DNA of 64,000 nt, taken from Brucella pecoris (GTDB lineage: Bacteria; Pseudomonadota; Alphaproteobacteria; Rhizobiales; Rhizobiaceae). Below are positions 1 through 8,971 of this stretch, one piece after another. The notes below the pieces were generated by a model. The model was not told the origin of the DNA, ran no database searches, and saw nothing but the letters and a program-made list of their open reading frames with translations. The translations under genes and the position numbers were made by a program. The stretch spans positions 1-64,000 of the forward strand of contig NZ_VEWK01000010.1 of NCBI RefSeq assembly GCF_006376675.1. Direction: 5' to 3'. How positions within the stretch are numbered: position 1 is the first letter of the stretch; each line of letters begins with the position of its first letter.

Positions 1-171
1 CGAACCAGTCTGCCGCTAGCAGCGTCGCCGCCCTCGTTGTGGCGCCATATAGACCCCATCATTCCAAACTGTCAACGATCATTCCATTCTTTTTCCAAAA
101 ATTCTTTCCACAGGACAACAAACAAAAAGAGCCGCTCTAAAACAGCCCTTTATATAAGTGTCCATTCCGCT
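1..171. other. Intergenic left edge
   Basis: This stretch lies downstream of the IclR-family gene and runs to the window edge. It is AT-rich in the middle. I see no credible coding region, RNA gene or clear terminator; short open frames crossing it overlap the IclR gene antisense and have no ribosome site. Confidence 0.5.
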
Positions 172-1002
172 TCAGGTGGAGAGCCACCCCATCCGGTCCG
201 CCACATCATTCGCAAGTGCGCGCACCCGCGTGCCCATGTCCTCTATAATATCGGCGCGCGCCTCTGCCGCCATCATGGACAGGGCGATCCCGGCAGCAGG
301 ATGGAACGGGCGATCACAGATCGCAGCGCCGATGCAGAACATGCCTTCACGCAACTGGCCATTATCGAGTGAATAGCCTTTTGCTTTCGCCTCAGCCATC
401 TCCGCTTGCAGAACTTGTAGTGAATGAGCACTTGCCGGCGTAATCAGTTCCGGCCACTCGGACGGCAGGTGACGCGCCAATTCCTGTGGCGACATCGCCG
501 CCAGCATGGCCTTACCGGTCGCCGTAAAGACAGCGGGAACCCGCATACCGATGCGGAATGTGATTCCCAGCGGCGCTGTCGAGTTGCGGCAAGACAGATA
601 GATGACATCCGGTCCTTCAAGATGCGATAGCGTCAATGTATGAGCTCCAAGCCCGTCCGCCTCCGCAACCGCCGCATGAAACGCATCGACAATGTCGCTG
701 CCTGCCATGAATACATTGGCCCAACGCACCGATTGTGACCCCATTGTGAAGCTTCCGTCGCTGTTGAGCTTTAAGAGCTTGAGATGCACCAGCGTCTGGC
801 AAAGTCCGTGCACACTGCTTTTTGGCAAGCCGGTCCGGCGAGCAAGATCGGAAAGCTTGAGCCCGTCCACTGATCCCTTGCCGCTTTCCTGTGCGGATTT
901 AGCAATCTGATCCAGAATTTGTGCCGCGCGCATAACCGCTGGCACCAGTTTCTGGGAACTCTCCTCGTCGCTCACCGTTTTCGTCATAGCTTTGCCATTC
1001 AC
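172..1002 (-). CDS. IclR-family transcriptional regulator
   Basis: A 276-residue protein with the two-part IclR architecture. A winged helix-turn-helix lies at about residues 20-85 (LSDLARRTGLPKSSVHGLC is the recognition region) and the ligand-binding IclR domain fills the rest, with the typical RIGMRVPAVFTATGKAMLA segment. IclR proteins are cytoplasmic repressors or activators responding to small organic acids. It is divergent from the succinate-semialdehyde dehydrogenase gene, and a perfect 5+5 dyad lies between them, so it probably controls that gene and itself. The start may be at 1002 or at the next in-frame ATG at 987; neither has a strong ribosome site. The effector is unknown. Confidence 0.9.
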   Translation of the reverse strand: MNGKAMTKTVSDEESSQKLVPAVMRAAQILDQIAKSAQESGKGSVDGLKLSDLARRTGLPKSSVHGLCQTLVHLKLLKLNSDGSFTMGSQSVRWANVFMAGSDIVDAFHAAVAEADGLGAHTLTLSHLEGPDVIYLSCRNSTAPLGITFRIGMRVPAVFTATGKAMLAAMSPQELARHLPSEWPELITPASAHSLQVLQAEMAEAKAKGYSLDNGQLREGMFCIGAAICDRPFHPAAGIALSMMAAEARADIIEDMGTRVRALANDVADRMGWLST

Positions 1003-1072
1003 CCGATAGACCGCCTGATTAACTGTTTGACTTTGGTTATCACGGCCTGTTTAATTCAAAATATCGTAAGCT

Positions 1073-1088
1073 GTTCAATATACTGAAC
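1073..1088. promoter_or_regulatory. Candidate IclR operator
   Basis: A perfect inverted repeat, GTTCA-N6-TGAAC, lies in the 108 bp between two divergent genes, 22 bp upstream of the first possible dehydrogenase start. IclR proteins often bind such short dyads upstream of neighbouring catabolic genes. Assignment to this regulator is inference from position and symmetry. Confidence 0.45.
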
Positions 1089-1110
1089 ATGCTTTCTCTG
1101 CAAGACTGGG

Positions 1111-2574
1111 ATGGAAATCAATATGCTCGCTTTGAAAGACCCCTCGCTGCTCAAATCGCAATGCCTTGTTGACGGGCGCTGGATAGACGCCACGGACGGC
1201 ACCAAGATCGACGTGACCAATCCGGCAGACGGTTCGGTCATCGGCACGGTTCCCTCCCTGTCTGTCGCGACCATCAAGGAAGCCATCGACGCCTCCGCAA
1301 AGGCTTTCCCGGCATGGGCCGCCAAGACCGCCAAGGAGCGCACCGCGATCCTGCGCAAATGGTTCGATCTCATCGTTGCCAATGCTGATGATATCGCTCT
1401 TATCATGACATCGGAACAGGGCAAGCCGCTTACTGAGGCACGCGGCGAAGTTCTTTATGCGGCATCATTCATCGAATGGTTCGCGGAAGAAGCAAAGCGT
1501 GTCTATGGCGACATGATCCCTGCTCCGCAGGCCGGGCAGCGCCTGACCGTTATCCGCCAGCCTGTCGGCGTGACGGCAGCGATTACCCCATGGAACTTCC
1601 CGGCGGCGATGATTACCCGCAAGGCAGCACCTGCACTTGCCGCTGGCTGCACCATGATCGTGCGCCCTGCCGACCTCACGCCACTGACTGCCCTTGCGCT
1701 TGGTGTTCTCGCTGAAAAGGCTGGCATTCCGGCAGGTGTTCTCCAGATCGTCACCGGCAAGGCGCGCGAAATCGGCGCCGAGCTGACAAGCAACGATATT
1801 GTGCGCAAGCTGTCCTTCACCGGATCGACGGAAGTCGGCCGCCTGCTGATGGCGCAATGCGCCCCGACCATCAAGCGCATCTCGCTGGAACTTGGCGGCA
1901 ATGCGCCGTTCATCGTGTTCGACGATGCTGATCTGGACGCAGCCGTCGATGGCGCCATGATCTCCAAATACCGCAATGCGGGCCAGACCTGTGTCTGCGC
2001 CAACCGTATTTATGTGCAGCGCGGGATTTACGACAAATTCGCCGAAAAGCTTGCGGCCAAGGTCAAGGAACTCAAGGTCGGCAACGGCACCGAGCCGGGC
2101 GTCATCATCGGCCCGATGATCGAGCCGAAGGCCATCACCAAGGTCAAGGCACATATCGACGATGCCGTATCCAAGGGCGCAAAGCTCATCACAGGCGGCA
2201 AGGAACTCGGCGGCCTGTTCTTCGAACCCGGCGTGCTGACTGGTGTGACTTCCGACATGATCGTCGCCAGGGAAGAAACCTTCGGCCCGCTGGCTCCGCT
2301 CTTTGCCTTCGACACGGAAGAAGAAGTCATCGCCATGGCCAATGACACGATCTTCGGTCTGGCTGCTTATTTCTATACGGAGAATTTCAGCCGCGCGATC
2401 CGCGTCAGCGAAGCGCTGGAATACGGCATGGTCGGTCACAATACCGGCCTGATTTCCAACGAAGTCGCACCCTTTGGCGGCGTGAAGCAGTCGGGCCTCG
2501 GTCGTGAAGGCTCCAAATACGGCATCGAGGAATATCTCGAGACCAAATATATCTGCAGCGCCTATAAGCGTTAA
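1111..2574 (+). CDS. gabD: NAD(P)-dependent succinate-semialdehyde dehydrogenase
   Basis: A 487-residue aldehyde dehydrogenase, full length for GabD. It oxidises succinate semialdehyde to succinate, the last step of GABA degradation, in the cytoplasm. Visible motifs are the Rossmann-region FTGSTEVGR, the general-base Glu in ELGGNAPF (about residue 261) and the catalytic loop GQTCVCANR with Cys294. The second Cys of the CxC (296) matches the redox-switch pair known in SSADH. An alternative start is the ATG at 1123; the ribosome site does not decide. A partner aminotransferase (GabT) is not next door, so another semialdehyde is possible, but the CxC loop favours SSADH. Confidence 0.9.
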   Translation: MEINMLALKDPSLLKSQCLVDGRWIDATDGTKIDVTNPADGSVIGTVPSLSVATIKEAIDASAKAFPAWAAKTAKERTAILRKWFDLIVANADDIALIMTSEQGKPLTEARGEVLYAASFIEWFAEEAKRVYGDMIPAPQAGQRLTVIRQPVGVTAAITPWNFPAAMITRKAAPALAAGCTMIVRPADLTPLTALALGVLAEKAGIPAGVLQIVTGKAREIGAELTSNDIVRKLSFTGSTEVGRLLMAQCAPTIKRISLELGGNAPFIVFDDADLDAAVDGAMISKYRNAGQTCVCANRIYVQRGIYDKFAEKLAAKVKELKVGNGTEPGVIIGPMIEPKAITKVKAHIDDAVSKGAKLITGGKELGGLFFEPGVLTGVTSDMIVAREETFGPLAPLFAFDTEEEVIAMANDTIFGLAAYFYTENFSRAIRVSEALEYGMVGHNTGLISNEVAPFGGVKQSGLGREGSKYGIEEYLETKYICSAYKR

Positions 2575-2631
2575 AAACTGCTGTTTTTCATACCGTTCCC
2601 AAGCTGTCCGGTGCAAAGCAGTATCAAAGAA

Positions 2632-2666
2632 GATGGCGCGCATTGTTCGCGCCATCTTTTTTATTT
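2632..2666 (+). terminator. Rho-independent terminator after gabD
   Basis: The stem GATGGCGCG/CGCGCCATC with a short loop is followed by a run of six T. It ends transcription of the dehydrogenase before the next gene. Confidence 0.85.
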
Positions 2667-2719
2667 ATAGACGGTGCAACTGCTAATATGGCTTTCGCCA
2701 GAGATAATCCGGAAAATAT

Positions 2720-3310
2720 ATGCTGCGTCGCCTTTACGACTGGACGATTTCGCTTGCCGCAAGAAAATCCGCCGAATGGTGGCTTGCCATCATCGCCTTT
2801 GTAGAAAGCTCCGTCTTTCTTGTCCCGGCCGACGTCCTGTTTCTGCCCATGGCGCTTGCCCGCCCCGAACGCGCATGGCGCTATGCCTTCATCGCGACGG
2901 TTTCGTCCGTCCTCGGCGGCATTGCGGGCTGGTATCTCGGCTATCACGCCTATGAACAGATCGCCAAACCGGTGCTCGAAATGTACGGCAAGCTGGACGC
3001 GTTCGAGCAATTGCGCGGTACGACCAGCGCCGACACCATTCTGTTGATGCTGATCACCTCCGGCCTTGCGCATCTGCCACCAATCAAGGTGGTGACAATC
3101 CTGTCAGGTGCGGCCGGCATCAATATCTGGCTCTTCATCGCATCGGCAATCGTTGCACGCGGCGCACGCTTCTATTTCCTCGCCTGGCTGCTGCGCCGCT
3201 ATGGCGAGCCGATCCGCGACTTCATCGAAAAGCGCCTCGGCCTGATCGCAAGCCTCGTGGCCGTGGCCTTGATCGCGCTCTTCTTTGCTGTGAAATATCT
3301 TCACGCCTGA
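2720..3310 (+). CDS. YqaA-family inner membrane protein
   Basis: A 196-residue membrane protein with the SNARE-associated/DedA-like layout of the YqaA family. Hydrophobic segments lie near residues 20-45, 55-75, 130-150 and 170-192, with AxxESSVFLVPADVLFLPMA near the N-terminus and a short re-entrant-like GLAHLPPIKVVTILSGAAG segment. DedA-superfamily proteins act in membrane homeostasis and lipid-carrier transport, but YqaA itself has no settled function. A GGAAAA ribosome site precedes the ATG. It is followed 91 bp later by dsbB on the same strand. Confidence 0.8.
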   Translation: MLRRLYDWTISLAARKSAEWWLAIIAFVESSVFLVPADVLFLPMALARPERAWRYAFIATVSSVLGGIAGWYLGYHAYEQIAKPVLEMYGKLDAFEQLRGTTSADTILLMLITSGLAHLPPIKVVTILSGAAGINIWLFIASAIVARGARFYFLAWLLRRYGEPIRDFIEKRLGLIASLVAVALIALFFAVKYLHA

Positions 3311-3401
3311 AGGGTTCGCCCAAACTCGGTCAAAATAAATTGCTTGGAGACAAGTCAGCTATTTGCCTTAAGAATAAGAAAGCCTTTTCAGGGAATTTTA
3401 T

Positions 3402-3926
3402 ATGGCGTTTGCACTCACTAATCCGGTCGGCAAAGTTCAGGCATGGACCGCAGGCATCATGACAATTGGCCTTGCCGCGACTGTCGGCACGGCGCTGGGC
3501 TTCGAACATCTGGCTGGCTTCATGCCCTGCAAGCTCTGCCTCGAACAACGCACGCCTTATTATATAGGCGTTCCGGTTCTGGCTGCGGCATGGGTCTCCT
3601 ACGGCCTGAAATGGCCTCCGATCCTGACACGCGGTCTTATTTTGATCGGCGCGCTCCTGATGACCTTCGGGCTGACGCTCGCCATCTATCATACCGGCGT
3701 TGAACTGAAGTACTGGCCGGGGCCGATCGACTGCAGCGCCGCAACGATGAAGGTCACGCTGGATGCGGGCAATCTCCTAAGCGATCTCAATTCCACGCGT
3801 CCGCCCGCATGCGACAGCGCGCCGGGCCACTTCCTCGGCTTGTCCTTTGCCGGATGGAACGTCGTCGCAAGCCTGCTCTTTGCAGCTATCGGCTACTACG
3901 GTGCTTTTGCGAAAAGTGGGAAGTAA
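3402..3926 (+). CDS. dsbB: Disulfide bond formation protein DsbB family
   Basis: A 174-residue inner membrane protein with four predicted helices. It carries a periplasmic CxxC in MPCKLCLEQR (about residues 44-47) and a second cysteine pair in the next periplasmic loop (PIDCSAATM ... PPACDSAP). DsbB reoxidises periplasmic DsbA and passes electrons to quinones; both Cys pairs needed for this are present. An AGGGAA ribosome site lies upstream of the ATG. No dsbA is in the window. Confidence 0.88.
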   Translation: MAFALTNPVGKVQAWTAGIMTIGLAATVGTALGFEHLAGFMPCKLCLEQRTPYYIGVPVLAAAWVSYGLKWPPILTRGLILIGALLMTFGLTLAIYHTGVELKYWPGPIDCSAATMKVTLDAGNLLSDLNSTRPPACDSAPGHFLGLSFAGWNVVASLLFAAIGYYGAFAKSGK

Positions 3927-3973
3927 GAGCGGGAAGCTGTAGGGCTGTTTCTTGTGCTGTTTCTTCTTTTGTC

Positions 3974-4018
3974 GCATGTTGTTATCGCAAAACCGCTGCG
4001 CACTTTTGCGCAACATGC
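3974..4018. repeat. Palindromic repeat, variant of the RIME-like family
   Basis: The outer arms GCATGTTG/CAACATGC enclose a core similar to the GCAAAACCGCTTCGCACTTTTGC module seen at other sites in the window, with several changes. It lies between the convergent dsbB and HNH genes and abuts the HNH stop codon, so the hairpin may also end transcription from both sides. Confidence 0.6.
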
Positions 4019-4591
4019 TTATGGCTCCAGTTCGACATCCCAATAGAGAAAATCGAGCCAGCTATCGTGCAGATGGTTGGGCGGGAAAAGACGGCCGTTA
4101 TTGTGCAGGTCCTGCACGGTCGGCGTGACCGGCTTCTGGCGCGGCCACATATGCGCGACGGCGGGCATCATGCCGCCCTTGCGCAGATTGCATGGTGAAC
4201 AGGCGGCGACCACATTTTCCCACGTCGTCTCGCCGCCATGGCAACGCGGGGTAACGTGATCAAAGGTCAGGTCATGCGGCGAGCCGCAATACTGGCATTC
4301 AAAACGATCACGCAGGAAGAGGTTGAAGCGGGTAAACGCCGGATAGCGCGGCGGCTTCACATAATCCTTCAGACAAATCACGCTCGGAACGCGCATGGAA
4401 AACGATGGCGATGAAACGATGTGATCGTATTCCGCCACGATATTCACACGTTCGAGAAACACCGCCTTGATCGCGTCCTGCCAGGACCATAGCGACAGGG
4501 GATAATAGCTGAGCGGACGATAATCAGCATTCAGAACCAGCGCAGGCAAGCCACTGGTCGAGACGGTTCTGGGTGAGACGGCAACAGTCAA
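4019..4591 (-). CDS. HNH endonuclease-family protein
   Basis: A 190-residue protein with a central HNH zinc-finger nuclease fold: CQYCGSPHDLTFDHVTPRC, then ENVVAACSPCNLRKG. These give two CxxC pairs and the H...N...H residues that bind metal and cut DNA. I place the start at a TTG at 4591 because GGAGG sits seven bases upstream; ATG codons further up would add a low-complexity Arg-rich leader. This single-domain form is common in Rhizobiales outside restriction loci, and its biological role is not known. It stands alone, convergent with dsbB. Confidence 0.8.
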   Translation of the reverse strand: MTVAVSPRTVSTSGLPALVLNADYRPLSYYPLSLWSWQDAIKAVFLERVNIVAEYDHIVSSPSFSMRVPSVICLKDYVKPPRYPAFTRFNLFLRDRFECQYCGSPHDLTFDHVTPRCHGGETTWENVVAACSPCNLRKGGMMPAVAHMWPRQKPVTPTVQDLHNNGRLFPPNHLHDSWLDFLYWDVELEP

Positions 4592-4709
4592 AGGCGCACC
4601 TCCTTCAGAGCAACTCCGAAAAAAGGGCGAAATGGCTCTCCATGCGGAATTGCGCTTTCGTCGAAGCGCCGCGCGTCCATTTTGGGCGCAACAACGACGC
4701 TCCAACCTC

Positions 4710-4779
4710 GTGTCCTAATTCTGAAATTCGTTTCGCTTTGGAGCAACACAGGTGACGAATTTCAGAATTGAAAGGACAC
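4710..4779. repeat. Imperfect inverted repeat I
   Basis: The left arm 4710-4730 and right arm 4756-4779 are reverse complements except for three extra bases in the right arm. The core arm is TTCTGAAATTCG. It begins about 120 bp upstream of the HNH start and is followed 15 bp later by a second, unrelated inverted repeat. Confidence 0.75.
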
Positions 4780-4794
4780 TAACAACTATTGAAT

Positions 4795-4872
4795 CGAGTG
4801 TGGTTGACGGATTTGAAGTTCCTGAACGTGAATGCCACACAACAGACAGGAACTTCAAATCCACCACACTCG
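4795..4872. repeat. Imperfect inverted repeat II
   Basis: The left arm 4795-4824 and right arm 4847-4872 match over all 26 positions except a 4-base insertion (TGAC) in the left arm. The arm core is GGATTTGAAGTTCCTG. Its length and near perfection suggest a stable cruciform or RNA hairpin. The rest of 4592-5022 shows no gene I would support. Confidence 0.8.
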
Positions 4873-5022
4873 TGAGGACGGCGCCGCGAAAGCAGAAGAT
4901 CAAGCTTCTGCGAATCGAAATTCCGTCATCAGCCGATGGAGATAATGTAAGCCCGACGTGACAGGATTGTGAAGCGGAAACGCATTTATGCGTCGGGAAA
5001 CACGCAAGTTTTACAGAAGCAT

Positions 5023-5667
5023 CTACAGAAGCGGCGCAGCCTCGCGTCCCTTGATCGCCGCATAATAAGCCCAGAACAATCGCGCCGCCACGCCGCGCCA
5101 CGGTGCCCAGCTTTCGGCCAGTTTGCGCAGCGCAACGGCATCGGGCCGGGTCTCATGGGCGAAGGCGTGGCCAACAGCCGTCTGCAGGGCCACATCGCCC
5201 GCCGGAAACACATCTGGATGACCGGCAGCGAATAAAAGATAGACCTCCGCCGTCCACGGGCCGATGCCTTTGATCGCCGTCAGTGCAGTGATCGCTTCCT
5301 CCGCAGGCAGATCACAAAGTCCGTGCAGGTCGAGACCACCTTCGGCAAGCACTTGCGCGACTGCCAGAAGCGTTCTCTGCTTGGGGCGTGAGAGACCGGC
5401 AAAGCGCCAGGCCTCCTCCCCGCCTGCAATATAGGCTTCGGGCGTCAGCGGATCGATGGCCTGTTTCAGCCTCGCCCAGATCGCGGTGGCACTGGCCGTC
5501 GAAACCTGTTGCGCGACAATGATGGAAGCCAGACTTTCAAATCCGGGTTCGGACCGGCGTAGCGGCACCGCATGGGAGCGGCTGCGAATATCGGCCAGCC
5601 GCATATCGGCGAGAACCAGAGCCTCCAGCCCTGCCTCAATATCGCTCAATGTATCGATCCGCCGCAT
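5023..5667 (-). CDS. DNA-3-methyladenine glycosylase II (AlkA-like)
   Basis: A 214-residue base-excision repair enzyme of the HhH-GPD superfamily. The helix-hairpin-helix LTAIKGIGPWTAEVYLLF is followed by the catalytic Asp in FPAGDVALQ, the order expected for AlkA. It removes alkylated purines from DNA. It lacks the Ada N-terminal domain of longer relatives. The start at 5667 is chosen because AAAGG lies seven bases upstream; in-frame ATGs at 5682 and 5721 are alternatives. It is divergent from gluQ. Confidence 0.85.
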   Translation of the reverse strand: MRRIDTLSDIEAGLEALVLADMRLADIRSRSHAVPLRRSEPGFESLASIIVAQQVSTASATAIWARLKQAIDPLTPEAYIAGGEEAWRFAGLSRPKQRTLLAVAQVLAEGGLDLHGLCDLPAEEAITALTAIKGIGPWTAEVYLLFAAGHPDVFPAGDVALQTAVGHAFAHETRPDAVALRKLAESWAPWRGVAARLFWAYYAAIKGREAAPLL

Positions 5668-5741
5668 CGCACAGCCTTTCATTCTCTCAACACACAACGT
5701 ACCAATGGAATCAAATGACATTCAACTGACAACAAGCTGCC

Positions 5742-6617
5742 ATGACCACACCCGTGTTCCGCTTTGCTCCCAGCCCCAATGGCCAGCTCCATCTCGGCCA
5801 TGCTTACTCCGCTCTTTTGAACGCAGACATGGTGAGAAAGAGCAACGGACGTTTCCTGCTGCGTATGGAAGATATCGACACGGCGCGCTGCACGCCGGCA
5901 TTGGAACAAGGCATTTACGACGATCTCCGCTGGCTTGGCCTGACATGGGAAACCCCTGTGCGCCGCCAGTCGGAACACTTCGGCGAATACCGCAATGCCC
6001 TTACCAAACTTGCCGACAAGGGCCTCGTCTATCCGGCCTTCCTCAGCCGAGGCGAGGTGCGCGGGCGGATCGGCGAAGCTTTCGCCAAGGGCAAGGACTG
6101 GCCTTCCGACCCAGACGGAACGCCGCTTTATCCGCAGGGCGAACGCGATCTGACCGAAAAGGAACAAATGGAGCGTATCGCCTCGGGCATGTCCTATGCC
6201 TGGCGGCTCAATATGGAGAAAGCGCTCGACGTGGCTGGCGAAGCGCTCTTCTGGAACGAAAGCGGCCAAGGCCCGGATGGCGAGGCCGGGCGCATTGCCG
6301 CCGACCCTGCCCGCTGGGGCGACGTGGTGATTGCGCGCAAGGACACGCCGACCAGCTATCACCTTTCCGTGGTGGTAGACGATGCGCTGCAAGGCATCAC
6401 CCATGTCGTGCGCGGACGCGATCTGTTTCATGCGACATCCGTGCACCGGCTGCTGCAAAAGCTTCTCGGCTTGCCTGAGCCGCTTTATCATCATCACGAT
6501 CTCGTGCTAGGCGATGACGGGATGAAACTGTCGAAGAGCCGCCAGGATACAGCGCTCGCATCGTTGCGCGAACAGGGCTTTACCCCCGACGATATTCGCG
6601 CCAGGCTGTCGTTATAG
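5742..6617 (+). CDS. gluQ: Glutamyl-Q tRNA(Asp) synthetase
   Basis: A 291-residue catalytic-core homologue of glutamyl-tRNA synthetase without an anticodon-binding domain. It carries the class I signatures FAPSPNGQLHLGHAYSAL (HIGH-type) and MKLSKSRQDTAL (KMSKS-type). The family attaches glutamate to queuosine-34 of tRNA-Asp. The cysteine-rich zinc site of the E. coli enzyme (CxC ... Y ... C) is absent: the matching stretch reads VYPAFLSRGEVRGRIG. The length and both ATP signatures still support GluQRS rather than GltX. A 124-nt gap to the next gene holds no clear terminator. Confidence 0.88.
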   Translation: MTTPVFRFAPSPNGQLHLGHAYSALLNADMVRKSNGRFLLRMEDIDTARCTPALEQGIYDDLRWLGLTWETPVRRQSEHFGEYRNALTKLADKGLVYPAFLSRGEVRGRIGEAFAKGKDWPSDPDGTPLYPQGERDLTEKEQMERIASGMSYAWRLNMEKALDVAGEALFWNESGQGPDGEAGRIAADPARWGDVVIARKDTPTSYHLSVVVDDALQGITHVVRGRDLFHATSVHRLLQKLLGLPEPLYHHHDLVLGDDGMKLSKSRQDTALASLREQGFTPDDIRARLSL

Positions 6618-6759
6618 AAGCTATTTTCGCCGCAGCGTCACAGATGATGTGCCGACGTACCGATTGACGAAAGCACACCAAAGCGGTTCAAAGGCAGCAT
6701 GATAGCTGGCACTGAAAAGTGCCGGTGGTAGATTTGTTTATTTTGAAGGAGGCAGAGCC

Positions 6760-8946
6760 ATGGTTTCTCAGAAAGCCGGTAATTACGTTGAGATTGAAGG
6801 CTTGCGCGTTGCCCCTGAGCTGGTGGAGTTCCTCGCCAAGGAAGCCGCGCCCGGCACCGGCGTGGAACCGGAAAAATTCTGGAAGGGCTTTGCCGCCATC
6901 ATTCGCGATCTCGCACCGAAGAACCGCGCCCTCCTCGCCAAGCGCGACGACCTTCAGGCCAAGATCGACGCCTGGTACAAGCAGAATCGCGATAAGGGCT
7001 ATACGCAGGCCGATTATCAGCAGTTCCTGAAGGACATTGGCTATCTCCTGCCGGAAGGCGGAGAATTTTCGGTTTCGACCACCAATGTCGATCCTGAAAT
7101 CACGCATATTGCCGGTCCTCAGCTTGTCGTTCCGGTCATGAATGCGCGCTATGCGCTGAACGCCGCCAATGCGCGCTGGGGTTCGCTCTATGATGCGCTC
7201 TACGGTACCGACGCTATTTCCGATGCCGACGGCGCGGAAAAAGGCAAAGGATACAATCCGAAGCGCGGCGAAAAGGTTATCGCCTGGGCGAAGAACTTCC
7301 TCGATGAAAGCGCACCACTTGCCGCTGGCAATTGGGCCAATGTCGCCGGTCTCGCTGTCAAGGATAGCAAGCTTGAGATCAAGCTTACCGACGGTTCGGC
7401 AACGGCGCTGAAGGATGAAAGCCAGTTCAAGGGCTATAATGGCGACGCCGCCGCCCCGACCAATGTGCTGCTGGCCAAGAACAACATGCATGTCGATATC
7501 GTCGTCAATGCGGACCACCCGATCGGCAAGACCGACCCGGCCCATATTGCCGATGTCGTTCTGGAATCTGCCGTCAGCACGATCCAGGATTGCGAAGATT
7601 CGATTGCCGCCGTCGATGCCGAAGACAAGGTTGCCGTCTATCGCAACTGGCTCGGCCTGATGAATGGCAAGCTGGAAGACACGTTCGAGAAGAACGGCAA
7701 GCAGATGACGCGCCGCCTCAACGGCGACCGCACCTACAAGGCTGCGGACGGTTCCACGCTCACGCTCAAGGGCCGTTCTCTCATGCTGGTTCGTAACGTT
7801 GGTCACCTGATGACCAATCCAGCGATCATTGATGCCGACGGCCATGAAGTGCCGGAAGGCATCATGGATGCAGCTTTCACCAGCCTGATCGCGCTGCACG
7901 ATATCGGCCCGAACGGCCGTCATATGAATTCGCGCGAAGGTTCGGTTTATATCGTCAAGCCGAAGATGCACGGGCCGGAAGAAGTGGCGTTCGCCAATGA
8001 AATCTTCACCCGCACCGAAGAGATGCTTGGCATGAAGCCGAACACGCTGAAAATCGGCATCATGGATGAGGAGCGCCGCACCACGGTTAACCTCAAGGAA
8101 GCGATCCGCGCGGCCAAGGAACGCGTCGTCTTCATCAATACCGGCTTCCTCGACCGTACCGGCGACGAGATCCATACTTCGATGGAAGCCGGCCCTATGA
8201 TCCGCAAGGGCGACATGAAGCAGGCCGCCTGGATCGGCGCTTATGAACAGTGGAATGTCGATATCGGTCTTGAATGCGGCCTTTCCGGCCATGCGCAGAT
8301 CGGTAAGGGCATGTGGGCCATGCCGGACCTGATGGCTGCGATGCTGGAACAGAAAATCGCCCATCCGAAGGCTGGTGCGAACACCGCCTGGGTGCCATCA
8401 CCGACCGCTGCCACTCTACACGCGACCCATTATCACCAGATCGACGTTGCAGCCGTTCAGGAAAAGCTCAAGAGCCGTCCGCGCGCCAAGCTCGACGACA
8501 TCCTGTCGGTGCCGGTCGCAACCCGTCCGAACTGGACGCCGGAAGACATCCAGCACGAAATCGACAACAACGCACAGGGCATTCTGGGCTATGTCGTGCG
8601 CTGGGTCGATCAGGGGGTTGGCTGCTCGAAGGTGCCGGACATCAACAATGTTGGCCTGATGGAAGACCGCGCAACGCTGCGCATTTCCGCCCAGCACATC
8701 GCCAACTGGCTTTATCATGGCGTCGTGACCGAAGCCCAGGTAATGGAAACCATGAAACGCATGGCTGCCGTCGTCGACAAGCAGAACGAAGGCGATGCCC
8801 TCTATCGCCCAATGGCCGCAGACTTTGACAAGTCCATTGCCTTCCAGGCTGCCTGCGATCTCGTCTTCAAGGGTCGCGAACAGCCGAACGGCTATACCGA
8901 GCCAGTCCTGCATCGCCGCCGTCTGGAGCTGAAGGCTCAGGACTAA
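6760..8946 (+). CDS. glcB: Malate synthase G
   Basis: A 728-residue enzyme, full length for the G isoform, that condenses glyoxylate with acetyl-CoA to malate in the glyoxylate bypass and glycolate use. Characteristic segments are LMLVRNVGHLMTNPAI, GIMDAAFTSLIALHDI and FINTGFLDRTGDEIHTSMEA with the catalytic region. A strong ribosome site (GAAGGAGG) lies ten bases upstream of the ATG. It is monocistronic, with a hairpin terminator just after the stop. Isocitrate lyase is not in the window. Confidence 0.96.
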   Translation: MVSQKAGNYVEIEGLRVAPELVEFLAKEAAPGTGVEPEKFWKGFAAIIRDLAPKNRALLAKRDDLQAKIDAWYKQNRDKGYTQADYQQFLKDIGYLLPEGGEFSVSTTNVDPEITHIAGPQLVVPVMNARYALNAANARWGSLYDALYGTDAISDADGAEKGKGYNPKRGEKVIAWAKNFLDESAPLAAGNWANVAGLAVKDSKLEIKLTDGSATALKDESQFKGYNGDAAAPTNVLLAKNNMHVDIVVNADHPIGKTDPAHIADVVLESAVSTIQDCEDSIAAVDAEDKVAVYRNWLGLMNGKLEDTFEKNGKQMTRRLNGDRTYKAADGSTLTLKGRSLMLVRNVGHLMTNPAIIDADGHEVPEGIMDAAFTSLIALHDIGPNGRHMNSREGSVYIVKPKMHGPEEVAFANEIFTRTEEMLGMKPNTLKIGIMDEERRTTVNLKEAIRAAKERVVFINTGFLDRTGDEIHTSMEAGPMIRKGDMKQAAWIGAYEQWNVDIGLECGLSGHAQIGKGMWAMPDLMAAMLEQKIAHPKAGANTAWVPSPTAATLHATHYHQIDVAAVQEKLKSRPRAKLDDILSVPVATRPNWTPEDIQHEIDNNAQGILGYVVRWVDQGVGCSKVPDINNVGLMEDRATLRISAQHIANWLYHGVVTEAQVMETMKRMAAVVDKQNEGDALYRPMAADFDKSIAFQAACDLVFKGREQPNGYTEPVLHRRRLELKAQD

Positions 8947-8971
8947 TCTGGATTACGAGACAGACCGAAAG

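Noticed and set aside
4715..5101. Open frames on both strands across the twin hairpins
   Set aside because: They read through the inverted repeats and lack ribosome sites; composition is not protein-like.
6688..8364. A 558-codon open frame antisense to malate synthase
   Set aside because: It mirrors the codon bias of glcB on the other strand, has no ribosome site and encodes a His/Arg-rich product without any domain.
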